Below, piece by piece: positions 1 to 12,247 of a stretch of DNA of 64,000 nucleotides (the stretch's first letter is position 1; every line of letters starts with the position of its first letter). Source of the DNA: Chiua virens (Eukaryota > Basidiomycota > Agaricomycetes > Boletales > Boletaceae); assembly GCA_019787685.1 (NCBI GenBank), contig JAHNUO010000009.1, forward strand, positions 310,001-374,000. The letters run 5' to 3'. The position numbers and the translations under genes were made by a program. Under the pieces are notes generated by a model. That model worked only from the letters and a program-made list of their open reading frames with translations. It did no database searches and was not told the origin of the DNA.

Positions 1-1106
1 CAATGAATCCTACCCCTCGGAGACGGGACGCTCAATTTCTCACCCGGTCCGAGATGGTGGCGAACGAGTGATGTTGCCTCGCGCTGGGACGTGCCTGAGA
101 ACGCCAAGTGTATTCAGGCGGCCTAGAGATTGGCATCTGGGCACCGCCTTGATACGAGCTGCAGCAAGTGGATTCCTGGTGTCCCTTTTGACTGGCGTTG
201 ATTGCGCGTCTTCGTGGTGTGATACTTCTTGATTTGATTCAAAATGGACCGTGGAACATTCTTTATTATACTTAATTTCCAGGCAATGTCCGAGTCGAGC
301 GCTTGATGTCGGAACTTCACTTGCACACGCTATGATTAGAGTGACGGTCTTCTGGTCTCGGAGGGCTGATGTGTAACTACGAGACTAAATATGTGCAGGC
401 CTATTGGTAATGCTTGTATCCCAGTATCTTGTGTTGGGCCAGTGGCAGTGGTTGTGATTTAGATCATCATGTAAGCCGTGAGACCCTCCGAGAAGGATTT
501 GTTCTGCGTCTCCAACCCTCACCAGTACCTCTCACGACGGTATCCAAAGCGTCGACCTCTCATAGTATACCTATCACACTGCATACTAGCACGCAGAAGA
601 GCTCATCGGACCATCCAAACTATAAATATTGTTCCGATCAAATTGCAACAATAATGAAAAGTTCACCGCACCCAACTTGGTGCCGTCTCTTATCTTACCG
701 CCCACTTCCTGGGAACTTGACCACTCAAGTTATAAATATCGCCTCCCAACAAGACAAATAGTACGGCAATGCAGTGGCAACCCAGCATTCTGTCTTCCTC
801 CGCGGTGACAGGTGTTCCACATGTCCCAGCACTACCCGACGTCACACTCTCAGCTCCTGATCACGAGTACTTCCACGCGGAGGTCTGCCATATCCTTCTG
901 GGGATCCACACCAGGTCCGATCATATATATGTTCTCATAGTATCGCTTGATTCACTATCTTGGAAATTTGCAGCACATGCCTTCGGATGATGTTGCACCA
1001 CTTTATATAAACGCCCCCACGACCCAGTTGGCGGCCAGGCACGTTCTATTTATGACCATCCTTTAAAGTGGCCGTCTCCCGATCCCACTCTCCTGCTTCT
1101 GTCGCC
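1..1106. other. Upstream non-coding stretch
   Basis: I see no recognisable gene here. The open frames are short and resemble nothing I know. The last 100 bases hold a TATA-like element and form the probable promoter of the first amino-acid transporter. Confidence 0.5.
1004..1011 (+). promoter_or_regulatory. TATA-like box of first transporter copy
   Basis: The sequence tatataaa lies about 95 bp upstream of the transporter ATG at 1107, a usual distance for a fungal TATA box. This is inferred from sequence and spacing only. Confidence 0.35.
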
Positions 1107-3253
1107 ATGTCGTACCCTCCTGCGGCTGTTGCAGCTCACGACCCTCGCGTGCATCTCCAAGAGGATGACGATGTCATTTCCCCCGAACATTATGTTCTCG
1201 AGGACGGTTTACCACCCAACCTCGAGGCGTATCTCTTCTACGCTCGGGAACAACGTGACAAGGAAGCTGCCGAAGCCCGGAAAGAGGGTAACAAGCCCCC
1301 GACTGGTTGGCTAAGTGAATTGTTCGGTTTGAATCGAATCAGCCGCGATCAAGACTCTGTCATTTCTGGCGACGAGAAGAAGCCTCCTGTTGACGAGACT
1401 GGCATCCTTGCCGTCACCGCTGCAGAGTATCGCGCCGCTTCTGGCTCTCTCAGGACCGCTACCTGGGGCGCTGTCTTCTATCTCATTACTACAGGTATGA
1501 GTATGTTCGCCCAGTTTTTACCCTCTGACTGGTGAGCTAGATATTCTTGGTCCATACACCGCACCGTATGCCTTCTCGGCGGTGGGATATGGTCCTGGTG
1601 TTGCATGTTTCGTCGCTTTCGGTATCATGGCCGCCTACAGCGGTTTCCTCCTCTGGCATATGTTCTTGAAATTGGATTCTGAGAGGTTCCCACTCAGATC
1701 GTTTGGCGATCTCGGTTATCGGATCTACTGGAACTTGGTTCCGCGTTGGTATGTCATACACATCCCTTGACAAGCACACCATATTCACAGGGTCGTAGTG
1801 TGCAATGTTTTGCAGAGCTTGCAACTCATCTTTAATGTCGCTCTCATTATTCTTGGAAACGGTCAAGGTCTCTCGCAAATGTCACAGTTCGAGGTATATA
1901 TTTGCATTGTGAACCAAGTTCCAAGCTGATTATTTTTTTCATGAATTTAGCTTTGCTTAGTGTTTGCAATGTCGTCTGGATGTTAGGTGGTCCGTCATAT
2001 TCCGTACTTTTCTCCCGACGGTGGACTCATACCCATTTTCAGGCATGATTTTGGGTCAGATAAGGACATTACAAAAGTTTGGTTGGATTGCAAACTTTTC
2101 CATCTGGCTCAACATTATTACGTTGGTTATCACCATGGGTGCTGTTGCACACACCGTGCCCAACTATCAGGCTGCCAATACTGCTTATGGTATCACTCCA
2201 GCGCCAGTACAGACTATGGCTATAAACCCACAGCCCTTCCAAAACCAACTTAACGGTATCATGCAGATCGTGTTCTCTTACGGTGGCGCGTAGGTCGATC
2301 CTCGTCTAGTTTGCAATGCAGTCTGACCGAACACCTATTATAGAATGATCTTCACCGAATTCATGGCAGAGATGCGTCGACCGATGGACTTCTGGAAGGC
2401 CATGGCTTGTGCACAAGTGTTCATCTGCCTTGTGTACATGTTCTTTGGGCTGTTTGTCTACTCGTACCAAGGCCAGTTCACCCTCATCGTAAGCAGTCAC
2501 TTCCCTAGTTTGTCCGGATGAGCAGTTGACTCGTGGTATCGACGATAGATCGCAAACCAAGGAATTTCCCTTTACAGTTTACAGACGACAACGAACGCAA
2601 TCTCTCTTGTCGCGGGTCTTATTGCAGCTGCGTTATATGGTAACATTGGTGTCAAAATCATCTACCAGAATATCTTTATCGAGTTATTCCGGGCCCCCCC
2701 ATTGACCGTCAAGGCTGGAAAATACTTTTTTGCTGTATTGGTGATCGTCTACTGGGCCCTTGCCTATATTATCGGTTCCGCTGTCCCTCAGTTCAGCAAT
2801 CTGTCCGCCCTCGTTGCCGCGGTCTGCATCTTCCGTACGATATTCTTGACGTCACATTCCGAATGGTTCTAACAACGTTTCCCATAGAATTCTCCTACTC
2901 ATTCCCACCCTTCATGATTCTTGGCTACGTCATGCAAGTGGATGCCATGTGGGAAGACCGTCCCTATGATATCAACAACCCCCGCACATCTAGAATCGAT
3001 GGCTGGCGCAGCCTTTCCCGATGGGTACGCGGATGTACGTGATGTGTCGATCCGATCTGTTTTGTTTTCCTAACGCGTCGACGTTTGTGCAGACAGGAGG
3101 CACTTTGTTTTCAACACGTGGAACCTCATCATTGCCCTCGCAGGCTTTGCGACTGCTGGACTGGCGTCGTATTCGGCTATCGAGTCGATTATCACGGATT
3201 TCGCGGCGGGTGCCGGTGGGACGTCGTTTGGTTGCACTTCTCCCGTTGGTTGA
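1107..3253 (+). pseudogene. Amino-acid transporter (Aa_trans type), first copy, apparently frame-broken
   Basis: This is a multi-exon gene for an 11-TM-type amino-acid/auxin permease family protein, like the fungal neutral amino-acid permease Mtr. A hydrophilic N-terminus precedes the membrane core, with motifs such as AVFYLITTDILGPYTAPYAF across a splice, GNGQGLSQMS, FSYGGA and FMAEMRRPMDFWKAM. The C-terminus is TSFGCTSPVG, then stop. It is a close paralogue of the copy at 9318-11465, with the same intron positions. Compared with that copy it has one extra base near 1730 (which an alternative acceptor 8 bases upstream would absorb) and lacks one T near 1968 in the short exon after the MSQFE residues. 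No donor or acceptor choice I tried restores the frame at the second site, and a stop follows at once. All other exons are well conserved. So it is either a recent pseudogene or a base-calling error in a T run. The start at 1107 was chosen because it matches the paralogue's start. Confidence 0.6.
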
Positions 3254-4450
3254 GCAGCGAGTCACCTGGCCGAGCGCTCGGCGCAAGTCCATACGATTAA
3301 TAATATCATATCGTGTATAATGAGCACAGTTTTTCGAATATAGGGAATTCCATAGCCTCAAGATGCTGGATACAACGTTGATGCATCATTGCCATACCAA
3401 AGTACGCATCCAAAGGATCCTACACTTTCAGTTTTGACTGGTAATTGTGGCTACAATGACAAGAGAGGCGAAGCATTGCCATCATCTATGGAACCAGAAG
3501 TGGGAACGTTAGGATAAACATAGTAGCGGGCGTACCGGACTCACATTACTTCGGGGTCCTGGCCACTAATGCACTTGGACCGTGCGCGTGGAGCTTCAGC
3601 CTCAATGAAGAGTGAGATCTAGTGAAATCTTGAGCTTGAGATCTTGAATATTGAACTTCGGCCGCTGTCACGTGCATTTCTTCTCCTCAATACGCTAAAC
3701 GCTTAACGCTTGATATTTTTGCGATCGACGATTTATGACTGACTCCTCGTTGCCAGACAAGCCATCTGACGTGCCAGTGGATGTTGAACGTTGATCCCCG
3801 TGAGGTATGGCTGTCTGGCAGCCATAACATAACGGGACTGACGCTATGCAGCATTAGGGCCTGCCTGGCCTCAATCTACGGGTGGCGTTCTATGGAGGTC
3901 ACCCACATCATCTAGGTCTTCAAATACTTCCCGAGGTACCGATATCTGATTTGCATGTTCGATACCGTGGTGTGTGTCTTTTCCGAGGCCCACCCACTTG
4001 TGATGTCAACGCAGTCCCGGACTTGAAGCTTGATCCACTGGCCGGGTGTGCAGTCAAGCCCTTGGCGCATTGACAGTCTCCGTCCCGGCGGCAGAACTTG
4101 TTGATCCGAGTCGGGTACATATATTGGTCACAAGTTGACAACCGACTCGGAATCCAGGCACGACTCGTACGTTCTTCCGACCTTTTCACAGTTACATATG
4201 TCAATAGTGTACATCGAGCAAGTCCGACAGTCGGCAATATATACATTCTCTATCTTCTCACCATCAATGCCAGATAAAAGGTTCATACAAACAGGTACAA
4301 AATACCGTATGTGCTTGACGTCTTCCCCGTCGTCCATCATCTTTCAATGGCAGCAAGGCCGCTTCACCTACTGAACCGAACCGTATCCAGGTCGACAATT
4401 CTCCAACGCAAGGCTGCCAGACCCACTTCGCATATAACAAATCCTGGCAC
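3254..4450. other. Intergenic, convergent gene ends
   Basis: This stretch lies between the 3' ends of the first transporter and the sphingomyelinase. The open frames are short and overlapping, with no recognisable protein. Confidence 0.5.
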
Positions 4451-7445
4451 TCACGCACTCTCCCGTGCAAGTAGGGACGTGAACAGAGCTCTTGCCTTGA
4501 TAGGCACTGAACAGCTAGTTGACCCGTGCTCGTTAGAAATTGAGCGTACTATGTTCGATCGAGCGTTCACATACCTTGAACAAGGTCGCATTGACAGCCA
4601 TTTCTGCAGCGACGCCGGGTGATTAGGACGTCTGTCAAGAAGGGAGGACGCACGTTCAGTCACGAGGTGCCACCATGTCGCATTTAATGGATCATTGTCG
4701 CCCCAGGGAATGTTCGAACTGTAGGTCTCTCTGGTGTTGTACTCCAACTCGAACGTGGGACCGTGTTGACCCTCGGCGTCTAGCGCACTGAAGGTATCAA
4801 CGGCAGCTATGTAACTATCGGAGCAATAGTGTGAGGCTAGTTTATTTGGTGGTCAATGGACGAACTCACGTGTAAGCATCAACGACTTCGAACGTCTGGG
4901 AGTTGCACGATATGAGTCATCACACATCTGAAAACTTAGGCTGACGTACAGCAGAATCGACATCGTAGACACGGAAAGCAGTGTTCAAGTTTTTCAAAGG
5001 AGTCACCGAAGGGCACATCTGAGAGGAATCAGTAAACCTTGCGTCGGAAGCTGAAGAGGAATGTACCCAAGATACTGTCTGAGCAGTGCTCGTATTCATC
5101 ACTGTAGCGTTGTGCGCGTAATAGATCTAGTACCAATTTTCAGACTTTGAGTGGATAGAGATTCAGTATACTTGCCGAGAGTTGGTCCTCGTGAGTGTGA
5201 CCCCAGAAGATATCTACCGCAGGATTAGCTAGCCACCTGCAGGAAAAGATCTCTTACTCACTTGCAATGACATGTGGAGAGAAGCGATCGACACTGAAAT
5301 ACAATCAAGACAGGTATCAAGGATGCGATAAAGGAGAGCGATCACATTTGATAGACTGTTGAACGGGAAATCTCAGTCAAGTTAGGGTGCCAGGTAGGTA
5401 TACGTACATAGATTTGTTGGGTTCATCAATGAGTTGGTACCATCCCAACCACTGGGTACATGTCCAATAATCCAGACTGTCCATCCATCAGTGTCGATTC
5501 TATGTTATATGACTGGTTATGTACCACGGTCACCTGCATCTTCAGCATCCTGCAATTCATCAGTCAGGAACCGCATCATGCCTGATGTGTCCGGGTGCGA
5601 GGCATTGATATGAGTGAAGTAGTTTTTTCTATGAATAACTCAGGAAGCGAGAAATGGACAAGTGACACCACTGACCGGTACCCTAGAATCAAAAAGACGG
5701 ATCATGAATATCCGTACCGCATACGTTACTCGTAGAACGAACTCACACAAGTTCGTGTTCAAACTGATAATCCTAAGACCATCAGATCGTTTCACTATGT
5801 ACGCTGCGTAGTGTGCACGTGAAAACTCGACAGAATCTTCCGGCAGCCAGCCTTCGTAATTCCAAAGGGAAGTAACATGATCATACAGCCTAGACGCACG
5901 TCAATGTGGTAAGGAACTCAAACAAGCTGAATTGTACCATCCAAATTGTTGACCCAGCTCCCCGCCAAGAGAATAGGACGCCGCTAAATCGGATGGGTAG
6001 CTATCGTGGTTGCCCAGCGTCGCGTATACTGGACCTGGTCCAAGCATGCGTTTGAGGAGGTCGTATATTACAACCTAAAAACGTCTTGGAATAACGAATC
6101 ATGTCGTTTCCTAGCCTTACCTCCGAATATTCAACATAGGCCCTTTGATAAAACTTAACGGAGCGTCTGATAATGTCTGTCTGGCTCACCTTGATAGTTG
6201 GTTAGTGGGATCATGGGCAAGCAAATCGCCGGTGACGAGCGTGAAGTTGAATCCGGTTGTCTCTGTTCCAGCCAAGGGCGGGATAGCCTCTAGGGTGGCA
6301 GCGATCAACGAATATGGAGAGTCGCTGGAAAACCTGGGAGATGAAACCCAGCGCATTCAAGAAAGAGGTATCGTACCACAAGAAATAGCCAAAGCGGGGA
6401 GCTGGCAGCAACGGTGTCTGCGGGCTTTCCTTGTTATATGCGTTAGCGCGACAGCATATTCCGCTGGAGGTGCAGTTTGCCTCCGCCCCATTAGCAAATC
6501 CTGGAAATTGATAAGTTCAAGGGAAGCAATCGCCAATCAAAATGGTGAGAGAATGCTCACGTGGATCAATATGAGGATCAGAGACGTGCAATACTCTGAG
6601 GCGCTCGCCGCTGGGTTGCCGCGAAGCAGGCAGCGGATTTGGTTTGGGTTTGGAAAACCACCCTGTGAGATTCAAAGGCAAGGTTCCCGGGTAGGGGCAA
6701 AGTCCGAGGAATTGAGAACAGAGAAGCTGGAGTATCATACGTGAAGCTTTGAAGGATTGCATGCTGAAAAAGAGACACTTACTTGTCCGTCGTATCCCCC
6801 GACATCGGCAAATGACATGACTTGAGTGAAAATTGGCCCGAGGGCAAGGGGACCATACGTCGCCTCACACGTCGAGGAGTAATCAAAGTATTCGCACAGG
6901 GAAACAGTGAAGTTCGATCCTTGACCGGGTGCGCTTAGCGCAAGGAACTTGGCGACCTCCAGCGAGGCTTGGCAACGCGCACATTGATTCGTGCCAAAGA
7001 TTGGGTTGACCGAGATTGATTTGACCTGTGCGACAGCTTGTTCCAAAAGCTTCAAAGGACTGCTCGCGGGGGGAAGTGGATGAGGATCTGAGGTATCATT
7101 CTAGCTTGCGGATCAGTGATGGGCAGCATGCTCAGGTAAGTCGCTGCAGTCACCTGGGGAATGTTGTTGGAATCGGTGAGTGCGAACGGAAACACTTGAT
7201 GCTAAGGACGATAAGGCAGAAGAATCAACACCGCTGTTCAGTTCTCAGATTAAGCTTACAGTGACCGGGTCCGATATCACTGGCTGCGGTTGGTCAGACG
7301 TTGCCGTAGGATTATTGTAGTAGTGAGGATAGAGTGAGGTAGGGAAAGCGCCCGATACAGTATACGCGGACTCTTGTGCAGGGACGAGCGTGATGGTGGA
7401 GGCAATCACCACAGCGGAGAGCCACGGACCGAATCTGAGCAGCAT
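4451..7445 (-). CDS. Secreted acid sphingomyelinase-like phosphodiesterase
   Basis: The predicted enzyme hydrolyses sphingomyelin or a related phosphodiester outside the cell or in the secretory pathway. The start at 7445 gives a signal peptide (MLLRFGPWLSAVVIASTITL, cut near AQES). A saposin-B-like Cys segment follows around 6750-7010 (NQCARCQASLEVAKF, then CEYFDYSSTCEATYG). The calcineurin-like metallophosphoesterase signature is then complete and in order: HVSDPHIDPR (about 6560), TGDLLAHDP (about 6220), GNHDS (about 6005), GHVPSGWDG (about 5450) and IFWGHTHEDQLS (about 5190). The C-terminus contains PLNATWWHLVTER and ends LLARESA. There are many short introns, and I did not fix every junction. 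It sits between the two transporter copies on the opposite strand. Nothing in the sequence ties it functionally to the pigment-like cluster. Confidence 0.88.
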
Positions 7446-8599
7446 GTTCGTTGGGCAAACGGAAAGTCTGAGCGCGCCAACATTTTACAGCATGGCCAAG
7501 CCCTTATACTTGAAGCAATATAGCTAGAAAAGTTCCGCGGATTGGCGGGGTACCTTATAGGAGTTATGTAAGCGAGGACCTGAACATGCAGGGAGAGATA
7601 AAAAGCAGGATAGGCATCAACTTGAGCGTGCGAACTTGAATGCACCAGCTAGCCCAAGATCCCCAGCCGCCTCCTTCCAAGACCGTCTAGGGACGTCCAA
7701 CATACCGCTGCACGTCGGGAAGGGAGCTCGGATGCCACGAACCTCTCCGATACCGGCAGCCACAGGTACAACCCAGGTGGCCGCAAGTACACATGGTCAG
7801 TGCTAATTGGTGGGGGAGTAAGGAGGCCTTTTATCTCGCCGCCGCCGTTTATATGACACCAGGCACGGACCAACCGAGACTTGAATGTAACATACTCTTT
7901 CTGAATCAAGCTTGTCACCTCATTGAATGCCACGTCACTAAGTACTTATTTCCATCATTGTAGGACTCACCCTCGGCATAGTATGTACGCATTATTAGCC
8001 GAGGTACTCGATACTCATTCTTGAAAAGCCCGAGCAACGCGACTACTTGATTGATACTCTTCGGCTCTGGTGCCTAAGATGAGCCTGACATGGCGGCCCT
8101 GCGCACGCACAGCAACGATTAGGAGAGGAAGATATTTTGAGGTCGGCGGAATGGAATCCCCGAACCCTGTCCGCTGGTCCTGTCCGAGTCATGCTAAAAT
8201 CATTGACATTGAATATCATGAGGGATACATACTTGGACCAGTCGAGTGGTACAAGAGTAACGAGACTCGGGGAGGAAAGTGTGCAAAACATGGTGTCCAT
8301 AAAAGGACTTAAGGGTAGAAAGTGTAGCTAATAGTACTACTAGAATTTGTAACTCAAATTAACCTTTCAGTCCATCTGACATGAGGCTTGGAACCCTCCG
8401 CTTCACACACGCTGATTAGCCTCTGGGAGTCAGGATCAGTAATGGGGAAAATATGAATAACTTGCACCCGCGAGCTGTTGGTTGCTAACGAGTTGTGGTA
8501 AGCGATAGCACTATAGCTTGAACTTCCTGAATGGATAGTCACAATGTTTTTTTCAGAAACCATTCTCCATGATTCCAGGGTTATTGAACCTATTTACAG
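7446..8599. other. Intergenic, likely sphingomyelinase promoter side
   Basis: I recognise no gene here. Open frames of 60-95 codons on both strands lack any family motif. The bases next to 7445 should hold the sphingomyelinase promoter. Confidence 0.45.
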
Positions 8600-8803
8600 A
8601 CTGCACGCGAGAGGGCTACGGAAGATCTTTTGGAAGCCGGGGACGTGGTCAAATTTATCCATCAATTCAAGCTATTGTTGGCGGGGACGCCATGTAGTAG
8701 CAGGTAGGTGTTATGATCCCCGGGGCTGGATTGGACCTACGGCTCGAACATTTATTTAATCAGTTCTCTTTGCTGTCGCGCAGCGCGGTGGCCTAGAAGG
8801 ACA
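8600..8803 (-). pseudogene. Relic of the 3' end of the A-T-TE synthetase gene
   Basis: Bases 8619-8653 are identical over 35 nt to 12276-12310, which encode the FQKIF region near the C-terminus of the synthetase at 12248-15293. A second block at about 8760-8800 matches about 12402-12440 (region encoding FYAIPLRGSKEDW) with several substitutions. The order and spacing (about 150 bp) are as in the intact gene. The sequence between the blocks has diverged and no reading frame survives. It is a truncated, decayed duplicate. Confidence 0.75.
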
Positions 8804-9317
8804 CTGATGCAGCCTACAAATGTCAACTTTCATAAGCAAGGTGAGGCAGTCGCAGTGAGCTCAGAACTGGGTCTACCTTAAATTGGAATCAGGGAACTGG
8901 CAATGCCGACGCACGGGCATCCCCGACTTGGGCTATCGTATCTGCCGTCTGCTGGTAACCACTCCCATGGACCTCCCAATTTCTGTCTCGCTCAGTCCAA
9001 CGATCTGTCCGGCGTTCTACACCTTTTGATCGCGATAACGCTCCAGAGTGTACCACATGTCTGAACACTGCAATTCAGTCTCACGTGTTTCTCCGTCCAC
9101 GGCTCCGTGCTAACTGTGTGACCGTCCAGTGGGCTACGCGCTGGGTAAGCACAGCAGTGAGGTTGTCATACACTATTCGATCACGCTAACCTTACATCAT
9201 GCCTTAATTCCCATGGATTTTGCAACACCCTCGTCTGGAAATAAAAGGCCCACAACTCGATAAGTTGAGACCCACTTTTGAGGGCCAGTGATCCATTCCG
9301 TCCTTCCTGTTGTCGTC
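8804..9317. other. Upstream region of second transporter
   Basis: No gene is seen. An ataaaagg element around 9241-9248, about 75 bp before the ATG at 9318, is a plausible TATA-like box. Confidence 0.4.
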
Positions 9318-11465
9318 ATGTCATACCCTATTGCGGCTGTCGACGCTCACGACCCCCGCGTCCATATTCAGGAGGACAGCAATGTCATTTCCCCTGCGAA
9401 CTATGTTCTTGAGGATGGTTTGCCACCCAACCTCGAGACGTATATTTTCTACGCTCAGGAACAGCGTGACAAGGAGGTTGCCGAAGCTCGCAAAGAAGAT
9501 CACAAGCCTCCTACTGGCTGGCTAAGCGAATTATTTGGTCTAAATCGATTTGGCCGTGATCAAGACTCTGTAGTTTCCTCCGGTGAAAAGAAGAGCATTC
9601 CTGACGAGACCGCCACCCTTGCCATCACTCCCGCCGAGTATCGAACCGCTTCTAGTTCTCTCAGGACTGCTACCTGGAGCGCAGTCTTCTATCTTATCAC
9701 TACCGGTACGAACGCCTTCACCTGGTTTTCATCCAGCTGACTGTCGAGCTAGATATCCTTGGTCCGTACACTGCACCATATGCATTTTCGGCGGTGGGGT
9801 ATGGCCCTGGTGTTGCATGCTTCATCGCTTTCGGTATTATGGCGGCCTACAGCGGTCTTCTTCTCTGGCATATGTTCTTGAAACTGGATTCTGAGAGGTT
9901 TCCGGTGAGATCGTTTGGCGATCTAGCTCACCGGGTCTACGGGTCTTGGTTCCGTGTCGGTACGTATGTCATTTTTCTTTACGGCATATCATGTTGACGG
10001 GGTCGCAGTGTGCAATGTTTTGCAGAGTTTGCAACTTATCGTTAACGTTGGTCTCATCATCCTCGCAAACGGCCAAGGTCTTTCGCAAATGTCAATGTTC
10101 AAGGTAAGTATGTTCGTTGTCACAAGTCCTGAGACTTACGGCTCCCTTGCGAGATCAGCTTTGCTTTAGTATTTGTAATGTCGTCTGGATGATAGCCGGT
10201 CCGTCGTATCCGTAATTTGCTCCCAACGATTAACTCATACCCCCTCTAGGTATGATCGTAGGTCAGATAAGGACGCTAAAAAGATTTGGTTGGATTGCAA
10301 GCTTATCCATCTGGCTCAACATCATCACATTGGTCATAACCATGGGTGCTGTTGCGCACACCCCGCCCAATTACATTGCGGCCTGGAATTCTTATGGAGT
10401 TCCACAAGGACCGGTGCAGACTATGATCATCAATCGACAGCCCTTCCAAGCCCAACTCAACGGTATTATGCAGGTAGTGTTCTCCTACGGTGGCGCGTAA
10501 GTCATCCTCCACCGAAATTAGAAAATAGTCTCAATGACATTGAATCCCAGAATGATCTTTATCGAGTTCATGGCTGAGATGCGTCGACCGATGGACTTCT
10601 GGAAGGCAATGGCATGCGCACAAGTGTTCATCTGCATTGTGTACATGTTCTTTGGGCTGTTCGTCTACTCGTATCAGGGCCAATTCACCCTCATCGTAAG
10701 CATGCTACCTACATATTCGTATATGAGCTGTTAACCTACGATTTCGGCGTCAGGCTGCAAACCAGGGTATCTCCCTTTATAGTTTACAGACGACGACAAA
10801 CGCAATCGGCCTTGTCGCAGGCCTCATTGCTGCTGCGTTATACGGCAACATTGGTATCAAGATCATCTATCAGAACATTTTCATTGGGTTATTCCGGGCA
10901 CCTCCCCTAACGGCCAGAGCTGGAAAATACTTGTTCGCCGGATTTGTTGTCGTCTACTGGGCCGTTGCTTTCGTTATCAGTTCCGCTATCCCCCAGCTCA
11001 CCAATCTCTCGGCCCTTATCGCTGCAGTCTGCATCTTCCGTACGATTTCCCGGTATCGGTATTCATTGTCCAGCCGTCTTAACGCTTTTCCTGCAGAATT
11101 CTCATACACATTCCCACCCTTCATGGTTCTTGGCTACATCGTGCAAGTCGATGCCATGTCAGAAGACCGTCCCTACGATGTCAACGACCCCCGTGCATCC
11201 CGAATCGACAGTTGGTGGAGCCTGTCTCGATGGGTACGCGGCTGTACGTGCCACTATCATATGATCACATTCCTTCTTATCAACATTACCCTTGTTCATT
11301 GCAGATAAGAAGCACTTTTTCTTCAACACTTGGAACCTCCTCCTCACTGTCACGTGTCTGGCGACGGCTGGACTGGCGTCGTATGCCGCTATCGAAGGGA
11401 TCATCTCGGACTTCGCAACGGGTACCTCTGGGACATCATTTGGTTGCCAATCCCCTGTTGGCTAA
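9318..11465 (+). CDS. Amino-acid transporter (Aa_trans type), second, intact copy
   Basis: This is an integral membrane permease of the amino-acid/auxin permease family (fungal Mtr-like), predicted to import neutral or aromatic amino acids. About 480 residues are interrupted by about nine short introns. A hydrophilic N-terminus (from MSYPIAAVDAHDPRVHIQED) is followed by around eleven membrane segments. Visible landmarks are GPYTAPYAFSAVGYGPGVA, GNGQGLSQ-like ILANGQGLSQMS, SLSIWLNIITLVITMGAVAH, FSYGGA, AEMRRPMDFWKAMACAQVF and the C-terminus FGCQSPVG, then stop. Reading frame and splice sites are consistent throughout, unlike the first copy. It converges on the quinone-synthetase-like gene, about 0.8 kb from its 3' end. 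A link to aromatic amino-acid supply for that pathway is inference. Confidence 0.87.
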
Positions 11466-12247
11466 ATATGTTGTCGTCTCCAAGGCCCTGAGTCATGCAT
11501 TATGCATCATGAGTCACTGGGGGGATGCTGCATCGCATATCAAACGATAAATATATATCAGAGTGCAACATCAGCCGAAGAATGTCAGTATCTAGCAGAA
11601 TTTCATGATATGTTGACACAAAACGCCGATGCGGACAAATCTGGCTCATGTGGTCGCGACGCCGTATCATTTTCTCAGGCTGCCGGGCCGTGACACTGTC
11701 CCAGCGGGTATGTTAGTGCGTATAGTATACAAGATTCGGACCTGAACTTGCGTCATGTCCGAGTCAGCAATCTCGTGAGCGAATGCCAAGTTTTTCCAGA
11801 CAAGTATCTAAGTAAAGTTCTACCATGTGGGGTAAAATGACGGACTTCTGTCGACGCCACTACTTAGCAGGATTTTTGCTTCTCTGATCGATCGGACGGA
11901 CCCTTATTGTCATCAGCGGATAGCATTAGTCGTCTAGTCGTTGTTAGGTTCGGACTCGTCATATGTAATGTGGATGGTTCAGAAGACCAGACCTAACATA
12001 AAAATTTGCGCAGCGTCAATACATAATACAGGCGGAACCATCCGTCTATACAAAAATGCGTGTCGAAATAACGAACAAAATGATCAAGCAAATACTAAGT
12101 CTAACATATGTGTGTGCTCTGCTGCATTTACAATGCCGTTAGATAATAATAGGCAAAACAAGTTGTATGTACAACGCTGACAATCTTCAGCAAACCCTCT
12201 TTTCACGATTACCCACTCTCCATAGATCGCAAGCCGGATGAATCTCT
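11466..12247. other. Intergenic between convergent genes
   Basis: An AT-richer spacer between two 3' ends. No supported gene is seen. Confidence 0.45.
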
